The position numbers and the translations under genes were made by a program. The notes under the pieces are model-generated. The model saw nothing but the letters and a program-made list of their open reading frames with translations, made no database searches and had not been told where the DNA came from. This document shows, one piece after another, positions 34,680-44,444 of a stretch of 64,000 nucleotides of DNA. Position 1 is the first letter of the stretch, and the number at the start of each line of letters is the position of its first letter. The stretch covers positions 1 through 64,000 of the forward strand of contig NZ_JAQQLA010000007.1 of NCBI RefSeq assembly GCF_028548395.1. Direction: 5' to 3'. This DNA is from Vogesella indigofera. Lineage in GTDB: Bacteria > Pseudomonadota > Gammaproteobacteria > Burkholderiales > Chromobacteriaceae.

Positions 34680-34863
34680 CCGCTAGCGGTCGCCGGCAGC
34701 CTGCCGGTGAGCACTTGGCCGCACAGACACCGCCGTCGGCTAAATTTGCCACCGGCAGCAGCGTTTGCCGCTGGCGCCAAGGCACGCCGGACACGGACCA
34801 ACATTCGCTGCAGCGTCACGCACCGCCCGGCAGCGGGAGACCGCGGCCGGCAAGCCGCGACGG

Positions 34864-34885
34864 TTGCGGCCAACGTTGGCCGCAA
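34864..34885. repeat. Abutting DUS-like pair (22-bp perfect palindrome)
   Basis: Two full motifs fused head to head at AACGTT: TGCGGCCAAC (34865-34874) directly followed by GTTGGCCGCA (34875-34884), flanked by T and A. With no loop it is poor as an RNA hairpin, but as DNA it is a strict palindrome. It lies between the small hypothetical and the convergent acyl-CoA ligase. A degenerate copy (CTTGGCCGCA) lies at about 34715. Confidence 0.88.
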
Positions 34886-34954
34886 ATAAAGCCGTGGCGG
34901 TGGCGACACCGCGCACGGCTGTTGCTGCCCCGGCGCGCCGCAGGGGCTGCCGCG

Positions 34955-36655
34955 TCAGGCGGTTTTGGCTTCGTCCAGCCCCAGCTTTTCCTTCATCTGC
35001 TGCCGCATCATGAATTTCTGGATCTTGCCGGTGATGGTCATCGGGAAGGCGTCGACGAACTCTATGTAGCGCGGGATCTTGTAGTGCGCGATCTGGCCGT
35101 CGCAGAAGGCGCGGATCTCTGCCGCGGTGCAGCTTTCGCCGTCACGCAGCCGTATCCACGCGCACAGCTCCTCGCCGTACTTGGCGTCCGGCACACCGAC
35201 CACCTGCACGTCCTGCACCTTGGGATGGCGGTACAGGAATTCTTCGATCTCGCGCGGGTAGATGTTCTCGCCGCCGCGGATCACCATGTCCTTCACTCGG
35301 CCGACGATATTGCAGTAGCCGTCGGCGTCCAGCACCGCCAGGTCGCCGGTGTGCATCCAGCCGGCGGGGTCGATCGCTTCGCGGGTTTTCTCCTCGTCGC
35401 CCCAGTAGCCGAGCATCACCGAGTAGCCGCGGGTCAGCAGCTCGCCGGTTTCGCCGCGCGGCACGATGCGACCCTCGACGTCGACGATCTTGACCTCGAC
35501 ATGCGGGTGGATGCGGCCCACGGTGGCCACCTTTTTCGCCACCGGGGTGTCGGTCGCGCTCTGGAAACTGACCGGGCTGGTCTCGGTCATACCATAAGCA
35601 ATGGTCACCTCGGCCATGTGCATCTGCGCCACCACCCGCTCCATCACCGAGATCGGGCACGGGCTGCCGGCCATGATGCCGGTGCGCAGCGCGGACAGGT
35701 CGAACTCGGCGAAGCGCGGGTGATCCAGCACCGCGATGAACATGGTCGGCACGCCGTGCAGCGCGGTGCATTTTTCTTCCGCCACCGTCTGCAGCACCGC
35801 CAGCGGCTCGAACGCTTCCGCCGGGAACACCATCGCCGCGCCGTGGGTGAGGCAGGCCAGCACCCCCAGCACCATACCGAAGCAGTGGTACAGCGGCACC
35901 GGAATGCACAAGCGGTCGTGCTCGGTCAGCCGCATCGCCTCTCCGACGAAAAAGCCGTTATTGAGAATGTTGTGGTGGGTGAGCGTGGCACCTTTCGGGC
36001 TGCCGGTGGTGCCGGAGGTAAATTGAATGTTGATGGCGTCGTCGAACTGCAGCGTGGCGCCGACTGCGGCCAACGTGGCGCGCTCTGCCGCCGTCGGCTC
36101 GGCCAGCAGGGCCGGGAAGTTGAGCATCCCCGCCGTCGCCTCTTCGCCGAGGCGGATCACCCAGCGCAGCGCCGGCAGCTTCGCCGCCTGCAGTTCGCCC
36201 GGTTGGCTTACGGCCAGCTCCGGCGCCAGGTCGGCAACCATCGCCAGGTAGTCGCTGCTCTTGAAGCTCGGCGCCAGCACCAGCGCGCGGCAATCGACCT
36301 TGTTCAGCGCGTACTCCAGTTCGCTGCGGCGGTAGGCCGGGTTGATGTTGACCAGCACCAGCCCGGCCTTGGCGGTGGCGAACTGCATCAGCAGCCACTC
36401 GCTGTTGTTCTGCGACCAGATGCCGATACGCTCGCCAGTCTGCAGCCCCAGCCGGCGCAGGCCGCAGGCGAGGCGCTCGACCTGCTCCTGCAGCTCGGCG
36501 TAGCGCCAGCGTATGCCCTGGTGGCGCACGATCAGTGCGTCGCGCTCGGCAAAACGACGGCAGGCGTCGTCAAAAAACTGGCCGATGGTCTGGCCGATCA
36601 GCGGCTTGTCACCGGTGCCGTGCACATAACTGGGTAGAGCGGACATCGACGTCAT
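34955..36655 (-). CDS. AMP-forming acyl-CoA ligase of the leucine/isovalerate locus
   Basis: ANL-superfamily ligase activating a carboxylic acid to its CoA thioester, probably isovalerate or another short/medium acid given the liu neighbours. The 566-aa product has the P-loop [18 protein letters not shown] (near 200), [11 protein letters not shown] (A5), [21 protein letters not shown] (A7-A8) and the C-terminal catalytic Lys in [13 protein letters not shown]. It is divergent from liuR, and the LiuR-like palindrome lies 52 nt before its start, so co-regulation is likely. Start at 36655 follows GGAG; an ATG at 36646 is possible. One in-frame motif copy (36065-36074). Confidence 0.88.
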   Translation of the reverse strand: MTSMSALPSYVHGTGDKPLIGQTIGQFFDDACRRFAERDALIVRHQGIRWRYAELQEQVERLACGLRRLGLQTGERIGIWSQNNSEWLLMQFATAKAGLVLVNINPAYRRSELEYALNKVDCRALVLAPSFKSSDYLAMVADLAPELAVSQPGELQAAKLPALRWVIRLGEEATAGMLNFPALLAEPTAAERATLAAVGATLQFDDAINIQFTSGTTGSPKGATLTHHNILNNGFFVGEAMRLTEHDRLCIPVPLYHCFGMVLGVLACLTHGAAMVFPAEAFEPLAVLQTVAEEKCTALHGVPTMFIAVLDHPRFAEFDLSALRTGIMAGSPCPISVMERVVAQMHMAEVTIAYGMTETSPVSFQSATDTPVAKKVATVGRIHPHVEVKIVDVEGRIVPRGETGELLTRGYSVMLGYWGDEEKTREAIDPAGWMHTGDLAVLDADGYCNIVGRVKDMVIRGGENIYPREIEEFLYRHPKVQDVQVVGVPDAKYGEELCAWIRLRDGESCTAAEIRAFCDGQIAHYKIPRYIEFVDAFPMTITGKIQKFMMRQQMKEKLGLDEAKTA

Positions 36656-36706
36656 GGTGTGTTCTCCGTTGCATTGTGCTGTTATCGCTTTGCCACTAAC
36701 TTACTA

Positions 36707-36720
36707 TTACGTTAACGTAA
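36707..36720. promoter_or_regulatory. LiuR-type operator 1
   Basis: TTACGTTAACGTAA, a 14-bp perfect palindrome between the divergent ligase and liuR genes. The same ACGTTAACGT core recurs in front of liuA. LiuR regulators of the MerR family are known to bind ACGT-type palindromes ahead of liu genes. Confidence 0.75.
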
Positions 36721-36788
36721 TCTCAAGCCTTGTCGCGGCAAGGCCGGCAAAAAACGCTACAATCGCGCCAGACCAACAGGAACCATTC

Positions 36789-37190
36789 ATGAGCGAAGAA
36801 CGCCTTTTCACCATTTCCGACCTGGCACGGGATTTCGACATCACCCTGCGCACCATCCGCTTCTACGAGGAACAGGGCCTGATCGAACCGCAGCGCGAAG
36901 GCCGTCAGCGCCTGTTCACCCACCGCGACCGCGCGCGGCTGAAGCTGATCCTGCGCGGCAAGCGCATCGGTCTCGCACTGTCGGAAATCCGCGAGATCCT
37001 CGACCTGTACGAGCTGGCACGCGACGAGGCCAGCCAGTCGCTGAAGCTGCTGCAACTGCTGTCCGAGCGCAAGAAGCAGCTGGAAGAACAGCGCAACGAC
37101 ATCGACGCGGTGCTGTCCGAGATCGTGGTACTGGAAGGCCACTGCCGCCAGGTGATCGACACCATGACCGGCAAGGACGCCACAGCCTGA
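36789..37190 (+). CDS. liuR: MerR-family regulator LiuR
   Basis: DNA-binding regulator of branched-chain amino acid catabolism. The 133-aa product has the MerR winged helix at the N terminus (FTISDLARDFDITLRTIRFY then EEQGLIEPQREGRQR) and a C-terminal dimerisation coil (LLSERKKQLEEQRNDIDAVL). No metal-binding Cys set is present, as expected for LiuR rather than metal sensors. ATG at 36789 follows AGGA; an upstream frame from 36654 crosses the operator and is rejected. It probably controls liuABCDE and the divergent ligase through the two palindromes. Confidence 0.88.
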   Translation: MSEERLFTISDLARDFDITLRTIRFYEEQGLIEPQREGRQRLFTHRDRARLKLILRGKRIGLALSEIREILDLYELARDEASQSLKLLQLLSERKKQLEEQRNDIDAVLSEIVVLEGHCRQVIDTMTGKDATA

Positions 37191-37200
37191 GGCTTTACCG

Positions 37201-37228
37201 CCATCCTGACGGATGGTTTCGTCATTTT
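37201..37228 (+). terminator. Terminator-like hairpin after liuR
   Basis: CCATCC, loop TGAC, GGATGG (37201-37216), followed by TTTCGTCATTTT. Short stem with an interrupted T-tract, 11 nt after the liuR stop; it would separate liuR from the liuA promoter. Confidence 0.5.
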
Positions 37229-37231
37229 GTA

Positions 37232-37247
37232 TTGACGTTAACGTAAG
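37232..37247. promoter_or_regulatory. LiuR-type operator 2, overlapping the liuA promoter
   Basis: TTGACGTTAACGTAAG contains the ACGTTAACGT core (37235-37244) also seen in operator 1. Its first six bases are a good -35 (TTGACG), and possible -10 boxes (CAAGAT or AAGATT) lie 17-19 bp downstream, so the operator fills the promoter spacer as in other MerR-type promoters. Confidence 0.75.
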
Positions 37248-37369
37248 CGTAATTCAAGATTAAGTCATGCCACAGTGCAGATGGCGCAATCGCCGCCATC
37301 CGCTACAACACAGAGATAGCCGCCACGAGATGCCAACGGCACCGGGCAGTTCGCACAAAGGAGAGAGAC

Positions 37370-38539
37370 ATGTACAGCAGCTTGCGCTTTGCCCACGGTG
37401 ACACCTACGACATGCTGCGCGAAACGGTGCGCGACTTCGCCCAGAGCGAGATCGCGCCGCGCGCCGCCGACATCGACCGCGACAACCTGTTCCCGGCCGA
37501 CCTGTGGCAGAAGTTCGGCGACCTGGGCCTGCTCGGCATCACCGTCAGCGAAGAGTACGGCGGCGCCAATATGGGCTACCTCGCGCACATGATCGCGATG
37601 GAGGAAATCTCCCGCGCCAGCGCCTCGGTCGCACTCTCCTACGGCGCGCACTCCAATCTGTGCGTGAACCAGATCTACAAGAATGGCAACGAAGAACAGA
37701 AACGCAAGTATCTGCCCAAGCTGATTTCCGGCGAACACGTCGGCGCACTGGCGATGTCGGAGCCGAACGCCGGCTCCGACGTGGTGAGCATGAAGCTGCG
37801 CGCCGACAAGGTCGACGGCGGCTACAAGCTCAATGGCAGCAAGATGTGGATCACCAACGGTGGCGATGCCGACACCCTGGTGGTGTACGCCAAGACCGAC
37901 GTGAGCGCCGGCGCCAAGGGCATCACCGCCTTCATCGTGGAAAAAGGCTTTGCCGGCTTCAGCCACGGCAGCAAGCTGGACAAGCTGGGCATGCGCGGCT
38001 CCAACACCTACCCGATCTTCTTCGACGACTGCTTCGTGCCGGAAGAGAGCGTACTGGGCGGCGAAGGCAATGGCGTCAAGGTGCTGATGAGCGGCCTCGA
38101 CTTCGAGCGCGCGGTACTGTCCGCCGGTCCGCTGGGCATCATGCAGGCGTGCATGGACGTGGTGGTGCCGTACCTGAACGATCGCAAGCAGTTCGGCCAG
38201 GCCATCGGCGACTTCCAGCTGATGCAGGGCAAGCTGGCCGACATGTACGTGAAGCTGTCCGCCAGCCGCGCCTACGTCTACGCCGTCGGCCAGGCGCTGG
38301 ACCGCGGTGAATCCGGCCGCCAGACCCGCAAGGACGCCGCCGGCGCCATCCTGTACGCCGCCGAAGCGGCGACGCAGATGGCACTGGACGCCATCCAGTG
38401 TCTGGGCGGCAACGGCTACATCAACGAATACCCGACCGGCCGCCTGCTGCGCGACGCCAAGCTGTACGAGATCGGCGCCGGCACCAGCGAAATCCGCCGC
38501 TGGCTGATCGGCCGCGAACTGATGGCCGAGACCCGCTAA
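37370..38539 (+). CDS. liuA: Isovaleryl-CoA dehydrogenase LiuA
   Basis: FAD enzyme oxidising isovaleryl-CoA to 3-methylcrotonyl-CoA in leucine breakdown. The 389-aa product has [13 protein letters not shown] and [17 protein letters not shown] acyl-CoA dehydrogenase signatures. The catalytic base fits IVD: Glu246 in [16 protein letters not shown] is present, while the position of the MCAD-type C-terminal Glu is occupied by Ala/Gly in [12 protein letters not shown]. Ribosome site AAGGAG. First gene of liuABCDE, preceded by operator 2. Confidence 0.94.
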   Translation: MYSSLRFAHGDTYDMLRETVRDFAQSEIAPRAADIDRDNLFPADLWQKFGDLGLLGITVSEEYGGANMGYLAHMIAMEEISRASASVALSYGAHSNLCVNQIYKNGNEEQKRKYLPKLISGEHVGALAMSEPNAGSDVVSMKLRADKVDGGYKLNGSKMWITNGGDADTLVVYAKTDVSAGAKGITAFIVEKGFAGFSHGSKLDKLGMRGSNTYPIFFDDCFVPEESVLGGEGNGVKVLMSGLDFERAVLSAGPLGIMQACMDVVVPYLNDRKQFGQAIGDFQLMQGKLADMYVKLSASRAYVYAVGQALDRGESGRQTRKDAAGAILYAAEAATQMALDAIQCLGGNGYINEYPTGRLLRDAKLYEIGAGTSEIRRWLIGRELMAETR

Positions 38540-38561
38540 GCCCGGCCCGCCAGCAACCAGT

Positions 38562-38584
38562 GGTGCGGCCAACCTTGCCGCACC
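38562..38584 (+). repeat. DUS-like motif embedded in a short hairpin
   Basis: TGCGGCCAACCTTG (38564-38577) lies within GGTGCGG...CCGCACC, a 7-bp stem whose 3' arm is not a second motif. Located between liuA and liuB. Confidence 0.75.
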
Positions 38585-38611
38585 TTGTTCCGTACCGATA
38601 GAGGCGCAACC

Positions 38612-40210
38612 ATGCCCATCATCGAATCCAAGCTCTCCCCCCGCGCCGCCGACTTCCAGGCCAATGCCGACAAGATGCGCGCGCTGGTGGCCGACCTGAA
38701 AGAAAAAGTCGCCAAGGCCGCGCTGGGCGGCGGCGACAAGGCGCGCGAGAAACACGTCGCCCGCGGCAAGCTGTTGCCGCGCGAGCGCATCAACCTGCTG
38801 CTCGACCCCGGCTCGCCGTTCCTGGAGCTGTCGCAGCTGGCCGCCTACGGCATGTATGGCGACGACGCCCCCGGCGCCAGCGTCATCACCGGGGTTGGCC
38901 GCATTTCCGGCATCGAGTGCCTGGTCATCGCCAACGACGCCACCGTCAAGGGCGGCACCTACTACCCGATGACGGTGAAGAAACACCTGCGCGCGCAGGA
39001 AATCGCCCGCGAAAACCGCCTGCCCTGCGTCTATCTGGTCGATTCCGGCGGCGCCTTCCTGCCGCTGCAGGACGAGGTATTCCCCGACCGAGACCACTTC
39101 GGCCGCATCTTCTACAACCAGGCCAAGCTGTCCGCCGACGGCATCCCGCAGATCGCGGTGGTGATGGGCAGCTGCACCGCCGGCGGCGCCTACGTGCCGG
39201 CGATGAGCGACGAGACGGTGATCGTCAAGGATCAGGGCACCATCTTCCTCGGCGGCCCGCCGCTGGTGAAGGCGGCGACCGGCGAGGTGGTGACCGCGGA
39301 AGAGCTGGGCGGTGGCGACGTGCATACCCGCATCAGTGGCGTTGCCGACCACCTGGCCCAGAACGACGCCCACGCGCTGGCTATCGCCCGCCGCATCGTG
39401 TCCGACCTCAACTGGCAGAAGCAGGGCACGCTCGACCGCATCGACCCGCGCCCGCCGCGCTACGGCGCAGAGGAAATCTACGGCGTGATCCCGGCCGACG
39501 CGAAAAAGCCGTTCGACGTGCGCGAGATCATCGCGCGCCTGGTCGACAACTCCGATTTCGACGAATTCAAGCAGAACTACGGGACGACTTTAGTAACGGG
39601 CTTTGCCCGTCTTAACGGTTACCGCGTCGGCATCATCGCCAACAACGGCATCCTGTTCTCCGAATCCGCGCTCAAGGGCGCGCACTTCGTCGAGCTGTGC
39701 TGCCAGCGCGGCATTCCGCTGATCTTCCTGCAGAACATCACCGGCTTCATGGTCGGCAAGAAGTACGAGAACGGCGGCATCGCCAAGGACGGCGCCAAGC
39801 TGGTGACCGCCGTGGCCTGCGCCAGCGTGCCCAAGTTCACGGTACTGATCGGCGGCAGCTTCGGCGCCGGCAACTACGGCATGTGCGGCCGCGCCTACTC
39901 GCCGCGCTTCCTGTGGATGTGGCCGAACAGCCGCATCTCGGTAATGGGGGGCGAACAGGCCGCCGGCGTGCTGGCGCAGGTGAAGAAGGAACAGCTGGGC
40001 GACGCCTTCACGCCAGAGCAGGAAGAAGCGCTGAAGGCGCCGGTGCGCGAGCAGTACGAGCAGCAGGGTCATCCCTACTACGCCAGCGCGCGGCTGTGGG
40101 ACGATGGCGTGATCGACCCGGCGCAGACGCGCGAGGTGCTGAGCCTGGCGCTGGAAGCGACCCTGTCGGCGCCGGTGGAGAAGACACGCTTCGGCGTGTT
40201 CCGCATGTAA
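38612..40210 (+). CDS. liuB: Methylcrotonyl-CoA carboxylase beta subunit LiuB
   Basis: Carboxyltransferase subunit transferring CO2 from biotin to 3-methylcrotonyl-CoA. The 532-aa product has the two crotonase-like carboxyltransferase domains: [56 protein letters not shown], then [40 protein letters not shown] and [14 protein letters not shown] at 38612 follows GAGG. A motif copy at 38894-38903 is in frame (Gly-Val-Gly-Arg). A short stretch near 39580-39615 uses TTA/CTT/GTA codons unlike the rest and can form ACGGGC/GCCCGT. Confidence 0.94.
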   Translation: MPIIESKLSPRAADFQANADKMRALVADLKEKVAKAALGGGDKAREKHVARGKLLPRERINLLLDPGSPFLELSQLAAYGMYGDDAPGASVITGVGRISGIECLVIANDATVKGGTYYPMTVKKHLRAQEIARENRLPCVYLVDSGGAFLPLQDEVFPDRDHFGRIFYNQAKLSADGIPQIAVVMGSCTAGGAYVPAMSDETVIVKDQGTIFLGGPPLVKAATGEVVTAEELGGGDVHTRISGVADHLAQNDAHALAIARRIVSDLNWQKQGTLDRIDPRPPRYGAEEIYGVIPADAKKPFDVREIIARLVDNSDFDEFKQNYGTTLVTGFARLNGYRVGIIANNGILFSESALKGAHFVELCCQRGIPLIFLQNITGFMVGKKYENGGIAKDGAKLVTAVACASVPKFTVLIGGSFGAGNYGMCGRAYSPRFLWMWPNSRISVMGGEQAAGVLAQVKKEQLGDAFTPEQEEALKAPVREQYEQQGHPYYASARLWDDGVIDPAQTREVLSLALEATLSAPVEKTRFGVFRM

Positions 40211-40347
40211 TTTTCTTTAGCCACGGAATCCACAGAAAACACGGACAACGGCGTCCGCATTGATGGCCGCCACAGCGTAGAAACAGCCAGGCTGGCGTGA
40301 CTTCGGTGTTCTTCCGTGGCTTCTGTGGCAAATAAAAAGAAAGGGTT
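40207..40347. repeat. Palindromic CACGGA-type intergenic repeat
   Basis: The liuB-liuC gap is an imperfect long inverted repeat. The left arm contains TTCTTTAGCCACGGAATCCA and GAAAACACGGA; the right arm contains GTGTTCTTCCGTGGCTTCTG then TGGCAAAT and AAAAAGAAA. This resembles the CCACGGA/ACACGGA intergenic repeats seen in many proteobacteria, which give rise to spurious ATEDTE-like open frames. No inverted DUS-like motif here. It may act as an mRNA-stabilising stem within the operon. Confidence 0.65.
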
Positions 40348-40352
40348 TTCCA

Positions 40353-41144
40353 ATGACTTACAGCACCTTGGAAATCGAACGCGCCGGCCAGGTCGCCACC
40401 GTGTGGATGAACCGCCCGGAGCTGCACAATGCGATGAACGAGCACCTGATCGCCGATCTCACCGCCGCCTTCCGCATCCTGAACGAGGAGGCCGGCGTGC
40501 GCGTGATCGTGCTGGCCGGCCGCGGCAAGAGCTTCTCCGCCGGCGCCGATCTGGACTGGATGCGCCGCGCCGCCGGTTACGGCGAGGCACAGAACCTCGA
40601 CGACGCGCGCAAGCTGGCGGCGATGCTGAAAGGCATCTACCGCAGCAAGAAGCCGGTGATCGCACGCATCCACGGCGCGGCGATGGCCGGCGGTACCGGC
40701 CTGACTGCAGTGTGCGACATCGCCATCGCCACCGACGCCGCCAAATTCGCGCTGACCGAGGTGCGCCTCGGCCTGATCCCGGCCACCATCGGCCCCTATG
40801 TCGCCGATGCCATCGGCCCGCGCCAGGCGCGACGCTACTTCCTGAGCGCCGAACGCATCGACGCCGCCACCGCCGAGCGCATCGGCCTGGTACACGAGGT
40901 GGTGCCGGCCGAGGCGCTGGATACGCGCATCGCCGAGCTGGCTTCCGAGCTGGCCCGTGGCGGCCCGCACGCGCTGAGCGCCGCCAAGGAACTGCTGGCC
41001 GACCTGCGCCAGGGCTCGCCGCTGGACGACACGCTGCTGGACGACACCGCGCACACCATCGCCGCCACCCGCGTCACCGACGAGGCGCGCGAAGGCCTGG
41101 CCGCCTTCTTCGACAAGCGTCCCCCACAGTGGGTCAATAACTGA
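40353..41144 (+). CDS. liuC: Methylglutaconyl-CoA hydratase LiuC
   Basis: Crotonase-fold enzyme hydrating 3-methylglutaconyl-CoA to HMG-CoA. The 263-aa product has the oxyanion-hole segments GRGKSFSAGADLDWM and IARIHGAAMAGGTGLTAVCD, and KFALTEVRLGLIPATIGPYV with the catalytic-side Glu. Enoyl-CoA hydratases of other pathways look similar, but the position between liuB and liuD fixes the assignment. Confidence 0.9.
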   Translation: MTYSTLEIERAGQVATVWMNRPELHNAMNEHLIADLTAAFRILNEEAGVRVIVLAGRGKSFSAGADLDWMRRAAGYGEAQNLDDARKLAAMLKGIYRSKKPVIARIHGAAMAGGTGLTAVCDIAIATDAAKFALTEVRLGLIPATIGPYVADAIGPRQARRYFLSAERIDAATAERIGLVHEVVPAEALDTRIAELASELARGGPHALSAAKELLADLRQGSPLDDTLLDDTAHTIAATRVTDEAREGLAAFFDKRPPQWVNN

Positions 41145-41151
41145 GCCACCC

Positions 41152-41188
41152 GCTCTTGCGGCCAACCCTTGACGTTGCCCGCAAGAGC
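41152..41188. terminator. Decayed inverted DUS-like pair
   Basis: GCTCTTGCGGCCAAC (41152-41166) and GTTGCCCGCAAGAGC (41174-41188) are complementary except for one base (GGCC against GCCC). The left copy is an intact motif; the right one has one substitution. The pair sits between liuC and liuD and still forms a stable hairpin with a short loop. Confidence 0.7.
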
Positions 41189-41279
41189 CCAAGGTAAAGC
41201 ACCAGTCAACCCGAACTGGCGGACTCCACCGGATGGTCCTCCCGTCAAGCGAACAGACAAGAAAAGGGAAAGCTCCCAT

Positions 41280-43247
41280 ATGTTCACCAAGATCCTGATT
41301 GCCAACCGCGGAGAGATCGCCTGCCGCGTGATCAAGACCGCCCGCTCCATGGGCATCCGCACCGTGGCGGTGTATTCCGACGCCGACGCCAGCGCCCGCT
41401 TCGTGAAGCTGGCGGACGAGGCCTACCGGCTGGGGCCGGCGCCGGCCGCCGAGTCCTACCTCAAGGCCGATCTGATCCTCGACATCGCCAGGCAAAGCGG
41501 CGCACAGGCAGTGCATCCGGGCTACGGTTTCCTGTCGGAGAACGAAGACTTCGCCGCTGCCTGCGAGGCCGCCGGCATCGCCTTCATCGGCCCACCGGCT
41601 TCCGCCATCGCCGCCATGGGCAGCAAGTCCGCCGCCAAGGCGCTGATGGAAAAAGCCAACGTGCCGCTGGTGCCGGGCTATCACGGCGACAATCAGGATG
41701 AACTGTTCCTGAAGGCCGAAGCCGACAACATGGGCTACCCGGTGCTGATCAAGGCCAGCGCCGGCGGTGGCGGCAAGGGCATGCGCATCGTGGAGCGCAG
41801 TGACGACTTCATCGCCGCGTTGGCCAGCTGCCAGCGCGAGGCGCGCGCCAGCTTCGGCGACGACAAGGTGCTGGTCGAGAAATACCTGACCCGCCCGCGC
41901 CACGTGGAAATCCAGGTGTTCGCCGACAGCCTGGGCGGCTGCGTCTACCTGTTCGAGCGCGACTGCTCGGTGCAGCGCCGCCATCAGAAAGTGCTGGAAG
42001 AAGCGCCGGCGCCGCACCTGCCGGCAGCAACCCGCCAGGCAATGGGCGAAGCGGCGGTGGCTGCCGCCCGCGCCGTCGGCTATGTCGGCGCCGGCACCGT
42101 GGAATTCATCATGGACGTGGAGTCGGGGCAGTTCTACTTCATGGAAATGAATACCCGCCTGCAGGTGGAGCATCCGGTTACCGAGATGATCACCGGCCAG
42201 GACCTGGTGGCGTGGCAGCTGAAAGTGGCCTGCGGCCAAGCTTTGCCGCTACAACAGCAGCAGCTGGCGATCCACGGCCACAGCATCGAGGCGCGTATCT
42301 ACGCCGAGGACCCGGACAAGGGCTTCCTGCCGGCCACCGGCACGCTGGTGCACCTGCAACCGCCGGTGGAGAACGCCCATGTGCGCGTCGATACCGGCGT
42401 GCTGCAGGGCGATACCATTTCGCCGTTCTACGACCCGATGATCGCCAAGCTGATCGTGTGGGGCGAAACGCGCGAAGCGGCGCTGCAGCAGCTGGACGCC
42501 GCGCTGGCCGCCTACCAGGTGGTGGGCGTCACCACCAATATCCGCTTCCTGCGCCGCATTGCCGCCAACCCGGCATTTGCCAGCGGCGACGTGGACACCG
42601 GCCTGATCGCCCGTTACCACGACAGCCTGCTGCCCGCCCCCGCCGCACCGTCCAGCGAGCAGCTGGCGCTGCTGGCGGTGGGCGAAACGTTGGCCGCAGC
42701 CAGTAACGACAGCCACGCCTTCGGCGCGCTGCAGGGCTGGCGCCTGAACGGCACGCTGGAGCGCCGCCTCGGCTTTGCCCACGGCGACAGCCGCATCGAG
42801 GTGCTGCTGCGCCAGCAACAGGAGCAGCAGCTGGTCAGCGTCAACGGCAGCGACATCCCGCTGCGCGCCACGCTGCAGGGCAAGCAGCTGGTGGCCAATC
42901 TGGGCGGCAAGCAGATCAGCGCCACGCTGGTACGCCACGGTGCGCAGCGCGTGCTGTTTGCCGACGGCGAACGCGTGGCGGTCGACTACCTCGATCCTTA
43001 CGCCTATGAAGAAGCAGGCGTGCACGGCGAAACCCACATGAAGGCGCCGATGCCGGGCCGCGTGGTGGCACTGCTGGCCGAAGCCGGCGCCCGCGTGGTC
43101 AAGGGCGAACCGCTGCTGATCCTGGAAGCGATGAAGATGGAACACACCATTACCGCGCCGGCCGACGGCAAGGTGCTGGCGTTCTGCTTTGCCGCCGGCG
43201 AGCAGGTGAGCGACGGCGACGAGCTGGTGGATTTCGAGGCGGACTGA
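41280..43247 (+). CDS. liuD: Methylcrotonyl-CoA carboxylase alpha (biotin) subunit LiuD
   Basis: Biotin carboxylase plus biotin carrier subunit of MCC. The 655-aa product has the biotin carboxylase start MFTKILIANRGEIACRVIKT, HPGYGFLSEN, the ATP loop KASAGGGGKGMRIV, EMNTRLQVEHPVTE, and at the C terminus the biotinylation site EAMKMEH (Lys619) in a biotinyl domain. Propionyl/acetyl-CoA carboxylase alpha subunits are similar, but the pairing with LiuB supports MCC. ATG at 41280; a frame start at 41169 lacks homologous sequence. Motif copies: exact at 42689-42698 (Leu-Ala-Ala) and variant CTTGGCCGCA at about 42231. Confidence 0.93.
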   Translation: MFTKILIANRGEIACRVIKTARSMGIRTVAVYSDADASARFVKLADEAYRLGPAPAAESYLKADLILDIARQSGAQAVHPGYGFLSENEDFAAACEAAGIAFIGPPASAIAAMGSKSAAKALMEKANVPLVPGYHGDNQDELFLKAEADNMGYPVLIKASAGGGGKGMRIVERSDDFIAALASCQREARASFGDDKVLVEKYLTRPRHVEIQVFADSLGGCVYLFERDCSVQRRHQKVLEEAPAPHLPAATRQAMGEAAVAAARAVGYVGAGTVEFIMDVESGQFYFMEMNTRLQVEHPVTEMITGQDLVAWQLKVACGQALPLQQQQLAIHGHSIEARIYAEDPDKGFLPATGTLVHLQPPVENAHVRVDTGVLQGDTISPFYDPMIAKLIVWGETREAALQQLDAALAAYQVVGVTTNIRFLRRIAANPAFASGDVDTGLIARYHDSLLPAPAAPSSEQLALLAVGETLAAASNDSHAFGALQGWRLNGTLERRLGFAHGDSRIEVLLRQQQEQQLVSVNGSDIPLRATLQGKQLVANLGGKQISATLVRHGAQRVLFADGERVAVDYLDPYAYEEAGVHGETHMKAPMPGRVVALLAEAGARVVKGEPLLILEAMKMEHTITAPADGKVLAFCFAAGEQVSDGDELVDFEAD

Positions 43248-43358
43248 TGCAGTTTTGGCCACCGCAAGCCACGGCACAGCCGGGGGCGCACTGTCACCCG
43301 GCAGCCGGCTCCCGGTGCGATGCCGTTCCGTGACGGCGGCGGCAAACAGGAAATGACC

Positions 43359-44252
43359 ATGACACACGTAAAAATCGTCGAAGTCGGCCCGCGCGACGGG
43401 CTGCAGAATGAAAAGCACACGGTCGCGCTGGCCACCAAGCTGGAGCTGATTGAAAGGTTGGCCGCAGCTGGCTTGCGCACCATTGAGGCCGGCGCCTTCG
43501 TGTCGCCCAAGTGGGTGCCGCAGATGGCCGACAGCCTGCAGGTGCTGCAGGCGCTGGACATGAACAGCCACATCGACTACCCGGTGCTGGTGCCCAACGA
43601 CAAGGGGCTGGATGCGGCGCTGGAAGCCGGCGTGCGCGAGATCGCGGTGTTCGGTGCCGCCAGCGAGGCGTTCAGCCACAAGAATATCAACGCCAGCATC
43701 GCCGAGAGCCTGCTGCGCTTCGAATCGGTGATGAAGCGGGCGCAGGCGGCAAACATCAAGGTGCGCGGCTATGTGTCCTGCGTGCTGGGCTGCCCGTACG
43801 AAGGCGACATCGCCCCGTACAAGGTGGCCGAGGTGGCGCGGGCGCTATACAACATGGGCTGCTACGAAATCTCGCTGGGTGACACCATCGGCGTGGGCAC
43901 CCCCAACAAGGTGACCGCAATGCTGGACGCGGTGACCGAGGTGGTGCCGGTAGCCAGGCTGGCCGGCCATTTCCACGACACCTACGGCATGGCCATCGCC
44001 AATATCCACACCGCGCTGCAGGCCGGCGTGCGCACCTTTGACAGCTCGGTGGCCGGGCTGGGCGGCTGCCCGTATGCCAAAGGCGCCTCCGGCAATGTGG
44101 CCACCGAAGACGTGGTCTATCTGCTACACGGGCTGGGTTATCACACCGGGGTGGATCTGGACAAACTGGCCGATACCGCCTGGTTCATTGCCGAGGCACT
44201 GGTGCGCGAACCGGGCTCCAAGTATGCCAAGGCCCGCGGCCTGCGCAGCTGA
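43359..44252 (+). CDS. liuE: Hydroxymethylglutaryl-CoA lyase LiuE
   Basis: Cleaves HMG-CoA to acetyl-CoA and acetoacetate, the last step of the liu pathway. The 297-aa product has [15 protein letters not shown] (catalytic Arg and metal Asp), [12 protein letters not shown], the metal-binding HFHDTYGMA and the active-site Cys loop [21 protein letters not shown]. The ATG at 43359 is best spaced from AGGA; one at 43353 is too close. Motif at 43457-43466 encodes Leu-Ala-Ala. Confidence 0.94.
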   Translation: MTHVKIVEVGPRDGLQNEKHTVALATKLELIERLAAAGLRTIEAGAFVSPKWVPQMADSLQVLQALDMNSHIDYPVLVPNDKGLDAALEAGVREIAVFGAASEAFSHKNINASIAESLLRFESVMKRAQAANIKVRGYVSCVLGCPYEGDIAPYKVAEVARALYNMGCYEISLGDTIGVGTPNKVTAMLDAVTEVVPVARLAGHFHDTYGMAIANIHTALQAGVRTFDSSVAGLGGCPYAKGASGNVATEDVVYLLHGLGYHTGVDLDKLADTAWFIAEALVREPGSKYAKARGLRS

Positions 44253-44268
44253 GTCCTTGTCGTTCATG

Positions 44269-44303
44269 CGGCCAGCCGGCGGCCAACGGTCGCCGGCTGG
44301 CCG
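44269..44303 (+). terminator. Strong hairpin after liuE
   Basis: CGGCCAGCCGGCG (44269-44281), 9-nt loop, CGCCGGCTGGCCG (44291-44303), a 13-bp perfect stem 16 nt after the liuE stop. There is no T-run (TTGTGCGTTG follows), so termination is plausible but not certain. Confidence 0.6.
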
Positions 44304-44361
44304 TTGTGCGTTGCCGCTGCCGGCGTGATGCCGGCGGCTCGTGTTACGCCGCCAAGACCAG

Positions 44362-44367
44362 TACAAT
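44362..44367 (+). promoter_or_regulatory. -10 box ahead of rmlB
   Basis: TACAAT, 77 nt upstream of rmlB. The -35 region is poor (TCGTGT at 17-18 bp), so this is a weak prediction. Confidence 0.4.
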
Positions 44368-44444
44368 CCCGCAGCAAGCAGTGCCGTGGCCGTGCGCCGC
44401 CGCACTGCGATCCTCCCGATCGACCTCCGCAAGCAAAGAGCAAC

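Noticed and set aside
36065..36074. Reading the motif as a restriction-type or HIP1-like octamer rather than a DUS-like element
   Set aside because: The core is non-palindromic and 10 or more bp long with flank preference, and it forms terminator pairs; HIP1-type repeats are short palindromes. Methylation or nucleoid roles are kept only as alternatives.
40078..40353. Small minus-strand frame beginning MENPFFLFATEATEE
   Set aside because: Product of the CACGGA palindromic repeat; such peptides are a known artefact of this repeat class.
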